From: Hyphomicrobiales bacterium
GTDB lineage: Bacteria > Pseudomonadota > Alphaproteobacteria > Rhizobiales > Beijerinckiaceae
Direction: 5' to 3'
NCBI GenBank assembly: GCA_028290285.1
Contig: JAQGKD010000090.1
Coordinates: 1 to 64,000 of the forward strand
DNA length: 64,000 nt
This document shows, in pieces, positions 52,731-61,102 of this stretch. How positions within the stretch are numbered: position 1 is the stretch's first letter; every line of letters starts with the position of its first letter. A program made the translations under genes and the position numbers. Below the pieces are notes generated by a model. It was given only the letters and a program-made list of their open reading frames with translations. It made no database searches and was not told the DNA's origin.

Positions 52731-52754
52731 CGATCAGCCCGGTTTTGTCGCTCC

Positions 52755-52827
52755 TGTCCCTCCCATCTTCCCGCACCTGTCCCTTAGTTGTCCCTGTCTC
52801 TGTCCCTCTAACGATAGGAGAGGGACA
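52755..52827. repeat. TGTCCCT iteron-like repeats downstream of the helicase gene
   Basis: TGTCCCT occurs at 52755, 52778, 52789 and 52801, and once inverted (AGGGACA) at 52821 next to the next ATG. More copies occur at 53664-53690 (three, inverted, inside a gene) and 61904-61930 (two, plus a variant). No other part of the window was noticed with such density. Possible replication-protein sites. Confidence 0.55.
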
Positions 52828-53321
52828 TGGACGATTTTGAGGATGGCGCGTTTTTCGACCCGCTCCGTGGTCGCGATGAGGAGGTGCGTGTGCCCAATTG
52901 CTGGACCCCCGAACATGTCGGTCTGCGGCTGGTCGAGGCGTTTCAAACGCTCAACGCGCTGCCCGAGAAGCAGGGTGGATCCAGCGCCTGGCCGCCCTAT
53001 CCCTACGAGCAGGAAGACATCGAGGCGCAGCGCGAGCAGCGGGAGAAGGAAGCGGCCACCCGGCGCGGCCGTGGCGATGGTCCGCGCCAACGCATCGCGC
53101 CCTCGATGCAGTCGATCACGCAGATGCAGCGTGCTTTCGACTGGCTGTGGATCCTCGACCATCAGTCTCCCGGATCGGCGCGCCGCGTCGTGCATTGGGC
53201 CTCGTCGGAGAGCCAGAGTTTCAACCCGGTCGGCCGCGTACGGCTGGAGCTCAAAGATGCGCGCATGGGCCTCTCGCTGATCGCCAGTCACCTCGACATT
53301 CGTCGGGAGCCGGTATTTTGA
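52827..53321 (+). CDS. Conserved phage hypothetical protein, 164 aa
   Basis: MDDFEDGAFFDPLRGRDEE with AGGAGAGGGAC before the ATG. Contains WTPEHVGLRLVEAFQTLNAL and a C-terminal part ending RREPVF with FDWLWILDHQSP in between, a pattern I recall from Rhizobiales prophage proteins (DUF6362-like, unsure). Cytoplasmic, no known function. Coupled to the next gene through TTGA. Confidence 0.7.
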   Translation: MDDFEDGAFFDPLRGRDEEVRVPNCWTPEHVGLRLVEAFQTLNALPEKQGGSSAWPPYPYEQEDIEAQREQREKEAATRRGRGDGPRQRIAPSMQSITQMQRAFDWLWILDHQSPGSARRVVHWASSESQSFNPVGRVRLELKDARMGLSLIASHLDIRREPVF

Positions 53322-53842
53322 CGAAGATCGCGAGCATGCCAGGGCATCACCATCCATCGTTGGTTCGCCACTACGTCACCGAGTTCGGCCTCGCCGCGCT
53401 CACCGTCTCCGGCACACCCCCGCGCATTGTTGTCGTCAGCGATCCCTTCAAAGTCGCCGATGGCGCCTGCGCGTTCTGGACGACGAGCGAAAACGCCGAT
53501 GCCCTCCTGCGTGCCGCAAGCCAGATCCTCGCGGCCAGCCCGATCGTGGTCTCCGCACCCCTCATCGAAGACCTGATCGCGGTGGCCGCCCGCGCCCTTT
53601 CGATCAGCCTCACACCTCATTCCGAAATGCTCCCGCGCGTCTATCGGGGGCTCGACAAGGTGGAGGGACAAATGAGGGACATGAGGGACAAAGGCGGCTT
53701 GAAACACGCGAACCGAAGATGGCGCGAAAACCGTCTCGCAGGGGTCGCTGGACCCAAAACATACTCAGGCTTTGCCACAGTTTTATTACGTAGCTTTATC
53801 TCAGAATTGGCGCGTAAGGTATTGGAAACAAAAGCAAAATGA
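53318..53842 (+). CDS. Hypothetical phage protein, 174 aa
   Basis: TTG start at 53318 overlapping the previous stop (GGGAG upstream); ATG at 53336 is the alternative. The N-terminal half contains RHYVTEFGLAALTVSGTPPRIVVVSDP and PLIEDLIAVAARALSISLT. The C-terminal part is basic and carries three AGGGACA repeats within the coding DNA. Last gene of the rightward early operon. Confidence 0.6.
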   Translation: MTKIASMPGHHHPSLVRHYVTEFGLAALTVSGTPPRIVVVSDPFKVADGACAFWTTSENADALLRAASQILAASPIVVSAPLIEDLIAVAARALSISLTPHSEMLPRVYRGLDKVEGQMRDMRDKGGLKHANRRWRENRLAGVAGPKTYSGFATVLLRSFISELARKVLETKAK

Positions 53843-54277
53843 TCGTTAAAGCTGCTTCGCCCTATGTAATAACGTGCAAAAGTGCCATTTTACAGCCCCT
53901 AAAAAATCGGCCATACACGCGGGCAGTTAGGGGGAACTGTGTCTGGACCTAAATCGCTCCTAACTCCGGTTGACGGGGGCCGCCCCAAGCGGACCCCCCA
54001 GGCACCAGAGATTGAGTATGTAAGAATCTCTTAGACAGCCTCAGTTTCGTAGATTGTGCTCTACGATCTCGCGCGAGAAATCCGCACCGTAAAATGCCCA
54101 ACGCTCAACCCCACCGGTTGGGCGTTTTTTGATTCGCAGCTGCGCACGAGACGCCCTCGCATCCTCCAGATTGTGAGCTGTCTCGCGGCCAGAGCGCCAG
54201 GGTCGATGATCTTCTACGCGATCTCCCCTGGCGCACCACACTCGACCATCACCACCGTCCCAGAAAGCTGATCCGCT
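53843..54277. other. Intergenic segment with hairpins after the early operon
   Basis: No gene found. It holds a 24-bp nested hairpin at 53975-53998 (GGGGG, CCGC, loop CCCAA, GCGG, CCCCC), similar in layout to the one at 44301-44324, and a terminator at 54096-54130. The region around 53850-53930 is AT-rich. It could include a late promoter or an origin; this is conjecture. Confidence 0.5.
54096..54130 (+). terminator. Rho-independent terminator
   Basis: GCCCAAC (54096-54102) pairs with GTTGGGC (54117-54123), followed by GTTTTTT. It ends rightward transcription of the early operon. Confidence 0.75.
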
Positions 54278-54505
54278 ATGCCCCACAACTGGCATCCTCG
54301 TGCACGCTCGCTTCGCGAGCGCGGACACACGATTCGCTTCATCGCCGGTCAGCTCGGTCTCGAGTTCGAAAGCGTCGCGGTCTTCGTCGAGACCATGGAA
54401 CGCCGGAAGGATGCCCGTCTCGATGTGCAGATGCAGGGAACGTCGGACCGCATTGGTCCAAGTAGCCGCCTCTCTCGCCCATGGGGACAGGACCGCACTC
54501 GCTGA
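54278..54505 (+). CDS. Small HTH-like phage protein, 75 aa
   Basis: MPHNWHPRARSLRERGHTIRF; the segment GHTIRFIAGQLGLEFESVAVFVE looks like an HTH. The C-terminus (DRIGPSSRLSRPWGQDRTR) overlaps the next gene in another frame. No clear ribosome site. Might be part of a frameshifted longer gene with the following one. Confidence 0.45.
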   Translation: MPHNWHPRARSLRERGHTIRFIAGQLGLEFESVAVFVETMERRKDARLDVQMQGTSDRIGPSSRLSRPWGQDRTR

Positions 54506-54602
54506 CCAAGGCCGCGTGATTGTAACCACCGTGCGCGCCGACCTGTCCGAGATGCGGGCTCGCGTTGCCGCAGCCCGATCGAGGCTCACATGGCGGAAAT
54601 AA
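54423..54602 (+). CDS. Small helical phage protein, 59 aa
   Basis: ATG at 54423 (GGAAGG upstream; ATG at 54411 also possible). C-terminal part RVIVTTVRADLSEMRARVAAARSRL is a coherent amphipathic helix of the kind seen in phage head or tail region proteins. Overlaps the preceding gene by 83 bp and the GPZ gene by 13 bp. Modest support. Confidence 0.45.
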   Translation: MCRCRERRTALVQVAASLAHGDRTALADQGRVIVTTVRADLSEMRARVAAARSRLTWRK

Positions 54603-55105
54603 CCTGCACATGGAACGGCATCAAAGAACTCGAAGCCCTGCTCGACAAAGCCGGCCTTGCCGCTCCATACGCTATTGCGAAAGCGCTCGATGAGGTCGGC
54701 AACAAAGCGCGCACCCAGGTCATTCGCGCCACGGCCAAACAGGCCGGCGTGCCCTATGGCGCGGTTAAGCAGGTGATCATCACCCGCCAGGCGATGGGCA
54801 ACGGCATGGGTTCGTACGTGATCATTGCTCGCGACGTCACCCTGTCACTCCGGCAGTTCGGCGCTGTGCAAAGAGGCGCGGGCGTGTCCGCCGCGCCTTG
54901 GGGCGTTCGTCGCATCTTCAAACACACGTTCCTCGGTCTCAACGGCCAGGTATTTGTGCGCCGAGGTAAGTCGCGGCTGCCGATCAAGAAACTCTGGGGG
55001 CCGAATATCCCGAAGGAAATGGTCAAGGAGACCGCCGAAAAGGTGTTCTACCAGATCACCATGGACCTGCTTCCCTTCACCCTTGAAAAATGGCTGCTCA
55101 AATGA
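54590..55105 (+). CDS. Minor tail protein Z (GPZ)-like
   Basis: A 171-residue protein with GPZ features: ALDEVGNKARTQVIRATAKQAGVPYGAVKQ, the GVSAAPWGVRRIFKHTF core and FVRRGKSRLPIKKLWGPNIPKEMV. GPZ proteins belong to tail assembly of lambda-like siphophages. No head or terminase-large gene lies before it here, so the usual late order is broken or continued beyond the window. Confidence 0.85.
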   Translation: MAEITCTWNGIKELEALLDKAGLAAPYAIAKALDEVGNKARTQVIRATAKQAGVPYGAVKQVIITRQAMGNGMGSYVIIARDVTLSLRQFGAVQRGAGVSAAPWGVRRIFKHTFLGLNGQVFVRRGKSRLPIKKLWGPNIPKEMVKETAEKVFYQITMDLLPFTLEKWLLK

Positions 55106-55308
55106 TCGCGCTGATCTTGCTGGCCTACTTCGTCGGGTTCATCGCTTCGTTCGTCTATTGGCAGACCAAGGCCGAGCGCGAGGATGAATGTCCCGACACC
55201 GTCAGCTCGCTCATCCTCGCCGCTCTATGGCCGATGATCTTCCTCGTGTTCATCGTCGGCCTACTCAGCGGTCTCGCCTTCCGCACGATGCTGCGCGCAA
55301 TCGGGTAA
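55102..55308 (+). CDS. Small membrane protein with two segments, 68 aa
   Basis: ATG at 55102 overlaps the GPZ gene stop (ATGA). MIALILLAYFVGFIASFVY and LILAALWPMIFLVFIVGLLSGL are two helices joined by a short acidic loop. Holin-like topology, but no family evidence. Confidence 0.65.
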   Translation: MIALILLAYFVGFIASFVYWQTKAEREDECPDTVSSLILAALWPMIFLVFIVGLLSGLAFRTMLRAIG

Positions 55309-55754
55309 TTGCGTTCCGTCTGATCGCAGCCGTCCACCGAGGTCGAGCGTTCCGGGCATGCGGGCATTCCACCCGTGCCACATGCCACCCCCATCAGCCC
55401 GACCGGCCCGTTGCCAATGGGCACCACCGACGCATGATGCATGCCGCTCGCACGCCAGAGAACGGCCGGTCGCACCACCGTTCTGTTGCTCATCGGTAAC
55501 GCGGCGCAAGGCGCTCACGTGGTCACACGCTGGCGCGTGTTGCGAGCGTCATCGCGCGGGCCGCACGTGTCGTCATGCCAGCCACGAGCCCTCTCTGTGG
55601 GGCTGGTGCGCCATCCCTCGCGCCATGGTCCGTGCATCGCGGGTCCTCCCCAGGGGGTGGTGCCCCCTGCGGGGCGCGGCCTCCCGCGATTCGGCTGGGG
55701 CAGCTGTTTTTCAATTCGAATTTGCCTTGGACCCTCGGACGCAGGAGCGACCAC
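55309..55754. other. Intergenic segment with strong palindrome
   Basis: About 450 bp without a convincing gene; several overlapping frames here are Arg/His/Pro-rich shadows. A perfect 7-bp stem CAGGGGG / CCCCCTG near 55647-55665, flanked by CCCC and GGGG, makes the third large G/C hairpin of the element. Confidence 0.5.
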
Positions 55755-55916
55755 GTGCCGAACGACGAAAACGTGTACCCCGACCAGCCCGGCTGGGCCG
55801 AGTTTCTCGTTCGCGAGGAATACGACCGCGAGGGCGACGGCCCATCGGGGGCGATCGCCTGGGCGCTCGGCGCAATGGGTCTTGCGATCCTCGCCGTCGG
55901 CTATTGGTTGCTCTGA
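55755..55916 (+). CDS. Small membrane protein, 53 aa
   Basis: GTG start with GGAG 7 nt upstream, VPNDENVYPDQPGWAEFLV, followed by one hydrophobic helix (AIAWALGAMGLAILAVGYWLL) to the end. The stop overlaps the next ATG (TGATG). A long frame to the left is not supported. Confidence 0.55.
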   Translation: MPNDENVYPDQPGWAEFLVREEYDREGDGPSGAIAWALGAMGLAILAVGYWLL

Positions 55917-56155
55917 TGAAGGTCCGTGATCCCGACACCACGCCGATAGGACCGTGGCATTCGTGGCGAGTCGGCTTCTGGCCGAAGCGCACCTATGACG
56001 GGCGCTGGCTGTTCTATGGCGTCGTCGAGCGCCGACGAGTCATGTTCGCGGCCTACACCGTCGAGGAGAACCTTTGTTTCCCGGCGCGCGATGTGCTGGA
56101 GCGCAAGGGCTGGCAATTTGCAGATCTCGATCAGGTTCTCAGTTCGGCTCCGTAG
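55916..56155 (+). CDS. Hypothetical phage protein, 79 aa
   Basis: MKVRDPDTTPIGPWHSWRVGF; small basic, aromatic-rich protein with YDGRWLFYGVVERRRVMFAAYTV. Start overlaps previous stop. No family recognised. Confidence 0.6.
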   Translation: MKVRDPDTTPIGPWHSWRVGFWPKRTYDGRWLFYGVVERRRVMFAAYTVEENLCFPARDVLERKGWQFADLDQVLSSAP

Positions 56156-56203
56156 CTGGTCTGAAGAGACGGGCTGGGGGGCCCAATCTCCATGGAGGTG
56201 AAT

Positions 56204-56755
56204 ATGCGATTCTCAGTTGGCAATATCTCCGGTCGACCCTTGTCGATCGACGGACTCGATCTCGCCGAGGGCGAGCGCATCGATCATCTTGAAAACGTCT
56301 CCGACGAGGTGCGCGGCGCTGCCGATCGCGGCGAGGTCATGATCCTCGAGACGCCGCGGGCCGAAGACCCGCAGGGCCTGAACCGCATCCCGGCACCCTC
56401 TGCCGCAAGCCCGACCCCGGTCGAGGCGGCGAGCAATGACGGCGTGCTGCACAACCCGGCCAACGGCGACCCCGACGAGCTGCAGGCCACAGGCCTGCGT
56501 CGCGACCCCGCTGGTGCCAGGGTCGACCCGGCTCGTGCCGACGTCTCGATTTCGGACCCGGCTGTGCCCGGTTCTGTTGCGGCCGCCGAAAGCAAGCAGC
56601 CGATCGCCAGTCACAGCGACCTCGCGCCCGGCTCCAACGCCAGCCCGTCGCCGCTGTCGGCCCAGATCGCAGCCGACAACCTCGCAGAGGCGGACCGCGC
56701 CAGCAGCGCCTCTGCCAATGCGCCCGGAACCGAGGCGCCCTCGAGCAAGAAATAA
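56204..56755 (+). CDS. Low-complexity phage protein, 183 aa
   Basis: ATG at 56204 preceded by GGAGGTGAAT. The N-terminal 60 residues form a folded unit (FSVGNISGRPLSIDGLDLAEGERIDHLENVSDEV); the rest is Ala/Pro/Ser-rich and probably disordered. Possible head-decoration or scaffold-type protein; uncertain. A terminator follows. Confidence 0.6.
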   Translation: MRFSVGNISGRPLSIDGLDLAEGERIDHLENVSDEVRGAADRGEVMILETPRAEDPQGLNRIPAPSAASPTPVEAASNDGVLHNPANGDPDELQATGLRRDPAGARVDPARADVSISDPAVPGSVAAAESKQPIASHSDLAPGSNASPSPLSAQIAADNLAEADRASSASANAPGTEAPSSKK

Positions 56756-56785
56756 GCGGGAGCCCTCGGGTTTCCGCCTCGTGAG

Positions 56786-56819
56786 AAAGGGTCGCTCCCA
56801 AGCCAGGGCGGCCCTTTTT
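56786..56819 (+). terminator. Rho-independent terminator
   Basis: AAAGGGTCGC pairs with GCGGCCCTTT (one U-G), followed by T5, 30 bp after the stop at 56755. Confidence 0.7.
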
Positions 56820-56943
56820 CGTAAGAATTGTGAGCGCAGCCGCTTGTCTCCCAAGGTCATCCTCGCGAAGGTCGGCAGGCTCACGATGAACGCCCTGCCT
56901 CGGTTCGGTCTGGGGCAGGGCACTTCCTCCAGGATATTTTCCA

Positions 56944-57486
56944 ATGGCGCCGGCCGATCCAGAAACGCCCGGGCTCGGCGACATCATCGCGTTGCGCAAC
57001 GAGCACCTGATCAGCATCGCGAACGCAGCCGGCCTTCTGATGATCTCGGACGAGCGAATCTATCAGCTGGTGCGGGACGGGCTAATTCCCAAGCCGCTCC
57101 GCAAGGGGCTCTATCCGCTCACCGGCGTTGTTCAGGGCTACATCAAGTTCTTGAAGGACGAGCAGCGGACCTCGACTCGCGTTGCTGCCGACAGCGGCAT
57201 CAAGAGGGCGCGTGAGCTCGAAATCATGCAGCGGGTTCGCGAGCGGTCCAATCAGCTCATCGAGGGATCTGTCGCAGCCGAGGCGCTCGACGACGTGGTC
57301 TCTGTGGTCGTGACCGAGTTGGACGGGCTTCCGGCGCGCTTCACGCGCGACGTGAAGGTCCGCAAGCAACTGCAGGTCAAGATTGATGAAGTCCGCGCCC
57401 GAATCCACGCTGTCCTCGATGAAAAAGTCCTCGCTCTTAGAGCGGGCGAGAGCGCGCTTCCTGCCGAGAGTGGAGACGACGCCTGA
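56944..57486 (+). CDS. Terminase small subunit-like (Nu1-type) protein
   Basis: A 180-residue protein with an N-terminal winged helix (ISDERIYQLVRDGLIPKPLRKGLYPLTGVVQGYIKFL) and a helical C-terminal part with RVRERSNQLIEGSVAAEALDDV, the layout of Nu1/DNA-packaging proteins in Rhizobiales phages. It would recognise the packaging site. The large subunit is not found in the window. Confidence 0.75.
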   Translation: MAPADPETPGLGDIIALRNEHLISIANAAGLLMISDERIYQLVRDGLIPKPLRKGLYPLTGVVQGYIKFLKDEQRTSTRVAADSGIKRARELEIMQRVRERSNQLIEGSVAAEALDDVVSVVVTELDGLPARFTRDVKVRKQLQVKIDEVRARIHAVLDEKVLALRAGESALPAESGDDA

Positions 57487-57629
57487 CGTCTGGGCTCGTG
57501 ACCACCGCTCCTATCCAGCAACGTCCGGAATGCCCGGCCCGCGTAACCCCGGCGTCACGCCGTATCAAACACGGATCTAACAGATAGTTGTAAAAAGTTG
57601 GTCTCCTGCAGCGACTTTCCATAACTTGA

Positions 57630-57650
57630 CCCCGCTGCGGCGGGGTTTTT
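57630..57650 (+). terminator. Rho-independent terminator
   Basis: CCCCGC, loop TGCG, GCGGGG, then T5. It separates the terminase-small-like gene from the next regulatory genes. Confidence 0.8.
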
Positions 57651-57762
57651 CTTTCGGCGCGGGACGCACAACTAAGTCTCTGATCTCGCTTGTAGCGGAC
57701 ATCGGCAAACAACCGCGCTCGGCTGGGCCATGGCGCAAGGCCGCAACATGAAAGGACGCATC

Positions 57763-57984
57763 ATGGCGTATGAGAATGATCGATCGGACCTCCTCAGTGG
57801 GTACGAGGAGATAGGCGCCTATCTGGGATGGACGACGCGACAAGCGAAGCACCGCGCCGCGACCGGCGGGCTGCCGACCTTCAAAATCGGAAACATCGTC
57901 TGTGCCCGTCGCTCATCGCTCGATGCCTGGATTGCGGAGCGCGAGGCCGAGGCGCGGGGCGCCGCAACCCAGGAGGCGCGCTGA
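57763..57984 (+). CDS. Small MerR/excisionase-type HTH protein, 73 aa
   Basis: ATG at 57763 with AAAGGAC upstream (MAYENDRSDLLSGYEEIGA). The core EIGAYLGWTTRQAKHRAATGGLPTFKIGNIVCARRSSLDAWI is a helix-turn-helix of the HTH_17/AlpA kind. A second excisionase candidate besides the protein beside the integrase. Longer starts upstream exist. Confidence 0.75.
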   Translation: MAYENDRSDLLSGYEEIGAYLGWTTRQAKHRAATGGLPTFKIGNIVCARRSSLDAWIAEREAEARGAATQEAR

Positions 57985-58077
57985 AACAGCGGCGTGCGTT
58001 GGCCGCGCAGAGAACGTGCGCCTTATCGGCTTCGTCGCTGATCAGCACGCGACGTTTGGAGCCGGCACATGCAGCGA

Positions 58078-58509
58078 TTAGGGCAGTGCATGGTTGTAGA
58101 TTTTCTTCATCAGGACCTGGGCCTGCGCGGAGGCCGCGACACGTTCCACCGCATCTAGACGCCCGCATTCGACACGGAGGTTTCCTGTGTCTGTCGTGTC
58201 GACCATTGAAAAGCCAGAGCCAACAATCACCATGCGCCAAGCGCAGCCAAGAATCGGGTTCGTAATAACGGCACGGTCGCACCCCTGGGAGAGGCAGAAT
58301 GCGATATTTCTCTGCGCCTGGTAATCCCGTCGATACGCTTTCGGGTATTCGGCTTTGAATTGCTTCTGGCTGAAGTCGCACATCTGCTCGTCTGGTCCGA
58401 CACACATGGCAAGGTGAGCGGAAGGGCTTTGTGCACGGACAGCTGACGCTGACAGAGCCAGCGCGATCCCGACGCCGAATAGGATCCTGAGAAAGAGACT
58501 GGACGACAT
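58078..58509 (-). CDS. Exported hypothetical protein, 143 aa
   Basis: Signal peptide MSSSLFLRILFGVGIALAL ending near AVRAQS. Mature protein with several cysteines (CVGPDEQMCDF, FCLSQGCDRA). It is on the - strand, against the flow of the phage genes, typical for a moron expressed in the lysogen. No family recognised. Confidence 0.65.
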   Translation of the reverse strand: MSSSLFLRILFGVGIALALSASAVRAQSPSAHLAMCVGPDEQMCDFSQKQFKAEYPKAYRRDYQAQRNIAFCLSQGCDRAVITNPILGCAWRMVIVGSGFSMVDTTDTGNLRVECGRLDAVERVAASAQAQVLMKKIYNHALP

Positions 58510-58585
58510 TCGTGACCCCCTGTGCCTAAAAACTAACTTGCGCGGAAAGCGCGCCCCGCGCTCGTGACGTCACTATCCGTGCTGA

Positions 58586-59137
58586 TTACTCAGTTCTTGC
58601 GGGAAGCGAATATTCCGGGAAGTCCGTTGGATCATAGGCGCGCCAGTGCCGCCAAAAACGCTGGGACGGAGTGATGCGGCTCCGCCGACGGTAATCCATG
58701 TTCTGAGCCGCGCCGTTGAACGCAAGCGCGTTTGCCGCGTGCAGAATCGGGGGTTCGTCGACCAAGGTCCGGACTATGCGCTGCCGCATCTGCCTTGCAT
58801 CGCAATCGGCGTCTTCGCAATCAGCAAGCAGATCATATGCTTGACGCTTCAGCGACGAGTGGAGGCGAGCTTTTCCGCTGACGTCCCAAACGATATCGAC
58901 GGTGCCGGCTAACGTCGAAAGCAGTGAAAGAAGAAGCGCCAGGACAGGCTTGCTCGGCTCCGCCCACGGCCACCAGAGGATTGGCTGTGCTGGGAGCATA
59001 TTCGCAGCGGCGGCGGTTCCGGAGAAGATGACGATGAACATGATCCAGCGATGCAGCCGCGCATAATGGCGTTCGAGATCGTCATGGTACATGGCGCCCC
59101 GGATTATCTCGAACCTCAGGTCATCTAACTCATTCAT
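58586..59137 (-). CDS. Two-transmembrane protein, SLATT-like layout
   Basis: A 183-residue protein: N-terminal helix (DDLRFEIIRGAMYHDDLERHYARLHRW), two hydrophobic helices (about 32-48 and 66-82) and a C-terminal helical domain. The layout resembles SLATT-type membrane effectors of conflict systems, though I see no decisive motif. ATG overlaps the preceding basic gene stop (ATGA), so the two are one small antisense operon. Confidence 0.6.
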   Translation of the reverse strand: MNELDDLRFEIIRGAMYHDDLERHYARLHRWIMFIVIFSGTAAAANMLPAQPILWWPWAEPSKPVLALLLSLLSTLAGTVDIVWDVSGKARLHSSLKRQAYDLLADCEDADCDARQMRQRIVRTLVDEPPILHAANALAFNGAAQNMDYRRRSRITPSQRFWRHWRAYDPTDFPEYSLPARTE

Positions 59138-59301
59138 TGCTCATCTCTCGGCGGCCGCGGGCGCAAGGGAATCTTGCGGGTCCTCTTTGGGGCGCTTTTC
59201 TTCGGAGCAGAATAACCAACTTTTGCGGCAACCTTGCGCACGATCTTCTTCGTAGTAGCCTTCTTGGTGCCCTTCTTCGGGGGCTTATCACCTATCGCCA
59301 T
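59134..59301 (-). CDS. Lysine-rich basic protein, 55 aa
   Basis: ATG at 59301 with GGAGCG upstream, MAIGDKPPKKGTKKATTKK; a low-complexity H1-like basic protein, probably nucleic-acid binding. It ends IPLRPRPPRDEQ, nearly the same C-terminus as the proline-rich protein encoded next at 59390. ATGA-coupled to the two-membrane-segment protein. Confidence 0.55.
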   Translation of the reverse strand: MAIGDKPPKKGTKKATTKKIVRKVAAKVGYSAPKKSAPKRTRKIPLRPRPPRDEQ

Positions 59302-59389
59302 CGTCCGAGCGCTCCTTGCGCGATCTATGAACATTTACGTGCAGCTCGTGCCGAAAAGGGGAGCGCAGTCTGCGCCCCCCGGTTGCTGC

Positions 59390-59575
59390 TCACTTTGCGT
59401 CGCGCGGGGGACGCGGACCGAGCGGGATACCCCTGGTTCCTGGGCTCGGATCCCAATCCGGTATCTGGGTCGGCCGGGGTGCTGGCTGAGGCGATGGCTG
59501 AGGATGTGGCGACGGCTGAGGCTGCGGAGGCTTCGGCTGATCTTTGCTCGCGGCCAATGAGGTCTGCACTTGCAT
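59390..59575 (-). CDS. Proline-rich small protein, 61 aa
   Basis: ATG at 59575, GGAG 8 nt upstream. MQVQTSLAASKDQP then a PQPQPSP-type repeat and the C-terminus GIPLGPRPPRDAK, which matches the end of the neighbouring lysine-rich protein. The shared tail on two otherwise different proteins argues that both are real and related by duplication. Function unknown. Confidence 0.5.
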   Translation of the reverse strand: MQVQTSLAASKDQPKPPQPQPSPHPQPSPQPAPRPTQIPDWDPSPGTRGIPLGPRPPRDAK

Positions 59576-59707
59576 TCGTGGTCTCCACCGTCTGCGCGGT
59601 TGGGGTTGCGACGCCCGGGTCGCCTGCCAGCGGCCCGGGCCATCTCCTGAGCACCTATACTGCCGAGCCTGCGCCGCGCAAGGTGGGGCCTAATCCCAAG
59701 GTCGTCG

Positions 59708-61102
59708 ATGATCGAACTTCGCCCATACCAAGCGGCAGGGGTGGCGGAGATCCGCGCCCACTTTTCGGCTGGGCGCCGGCGGGTCGTCTACGTGCTCCCG
59801 ACGGGAGGCGGCAAGACGATCTGTTTCTCGTTCGTCGCGGCGTCTGTCGTCGATCGCGCCAAGAGCGTCCTGCTGCTCGGACATCGGGACGAGATTGTGC
59901 GCCAGATCTCCGGCGCGCTGTCTGCCCTGGGTGTGGAGCACGGCGTGATCGCCGCGGGCCATCCGCTCCGGCCTGGTCCGGTGCAGGTCGCGTCAGTTGC
60001 GACACTCGCCCGGCGGCTCGGTCCGGACCTGCCGAAATTCGATCTCGTCGTCATCGACGAGGCGCACCACGCGGTTGCGGGCATCTGGCGGAAGATTCAG
60101 GCGGCGCTCCCGGATGCGTTCGTGCTGGGCGTCACGGCAACCCCCGAGCGCCTGGACGGGCGCGGGCTTGCCTCGACCTTCGATGCCATGGTGCAGGGAC
60201 CTACGGTGACCGAGTTGACCGCTGGCGGCTTCCTGAGCCCGTTTAGGCTCTACGCGCCGGCCGAGCCCGTCGACCTTTCCGCCGTGAAGGCCAAAGCCGG
60301 AGACTTCGAGGCCGGCCAGCTGGCGCGCGCCATGTCACGTCCCGTCATCATCGGTTCGGCCGTCGACGGTTGGGAGCGGATCTGCCTTGGCGTGCCGACG
60401 GTCGCATTCTGCGTCGACCGGGCGCATAGCCAGCTGGTCGCCGAGCGATTCCGCGCGCGCGGGCACCGGGCGGTCCATATCGACGGTGAGACACCCCCGA
60501 CGCAGCGCCGCGCCGCGATCGAGGCGCTCAGGACCGGCGACATCGATGTCCTCTGCAACTGCGGACTGATCTCGGAGGGCGTCGACGTTCCAGCGATCGG
60601 CGCCGCGCTCCTGCTCCGGCCGACACAGAGCCTCGCCATGTACCTGCAGCAGGTCGGCCGCGCGCTGCGTGTCTCACCCGGCAAGGAACGGGCGCACATC
60701 CTCGATTTCGCCGGGAATGTATGGCGTCACGGCGCGCCGGATGCGCCGCGCGCTTGGTCGCTTGATTCAAAGCGCAGGAAGGCGCCCGCGACGGCCCCGC
60801 AATCGAACTTCCGGCGGTGCCAGGCATGCTCGGCGCTCAGCCAGCGTCGGTCTCGCGGATGCACGGCATGCGGTGCAGAGATCGCCATGACGCCGGCCGA
60901 GCGCGCCGAGATCGAGGCGGAACTCGTCGCCGCCGAACGCCTCCGCATCATGGATGAGGTGCGGGGGCTGCCCTATTCGGCGCAGCTCGCATGGGCGGGC
61001 GCGGACGAGCACCGGTTGCGCATCATCGCGTCTGTTCGGGGCTACAAGCCGGGCTGGGCCTGGCACCGGCTGCAGGAATTGGCTGAAACTGCCGAGAGCT
61101 GA
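59708..61102 (+). CDS. DEAH-box SF2 helicase with C-terminal zinc ribbon
   Basis: A 464-residue helicase of the ComFA/RecG-related Ski2-like phage group. Motif I PTGGGKT (31-37), motif II DEAH (117-120), motif III VTATPERLDG (143-152), motif VI QQVGRALR. The C-terminal quarter has CQACSALSQ and CTACGAEI forming a zinc ribbon and a final basic helix pair. It may act in phage recombination or replication. It faces the HEPN-like gene, stops adjacent. Confidence 0.9.
   Translation: MIELRPYQAAGVAEIRAHFSAGRRRVVYVLPTGGGKTICFSFVAASVVDRAKSVLLLGHRDEIVRQISGALSALGVEHGVIAAGHPLRPGPVQVASVATLARRLGPDLPKFDLVVIDEAHHAVAGIWRKIQAALPDAFVLGVTATPERLDGRGLASTFDAMVQGPTVTELTAGGFLSPFRLYAPAEPVDLSAVKAKAGDFEAGQLARAMSRPVIIGSAVDGWERICLGVPTVAFCVDRAHSQLVAERFRARGHRAVHIDGETPPTQRRAAIEALRTGDIDVLCNCGLISEGVDVPAIGAALLLRPTQSLAMYLQQVGRALRVSPGKERAHILDFAGNVWRHGAPDAPRAWSLDSKRRKAPATAPQSNFRRCQACSALSQRRSRGCTACGAEIAMTPAERAEIEAELVAAERLRIMDEVRGLPYSAQLAWAGADEHRLRIIASVRGYKPGWAWHRLQELAETAES

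Noticed and set aside
54041..54589. A 182-residue - strand frame ahead of the GPZ gene
   Set aside because: No family or ribosome site; the + strand frames fit better with neighbouring phage genes.
59137..60246. Long + strand frame overlapping the helicase start
   Set aside because: It is Arg/Pro-rich and antisense to two small genes with start signals; the helicase at 59708 is in another frame with full motifs.
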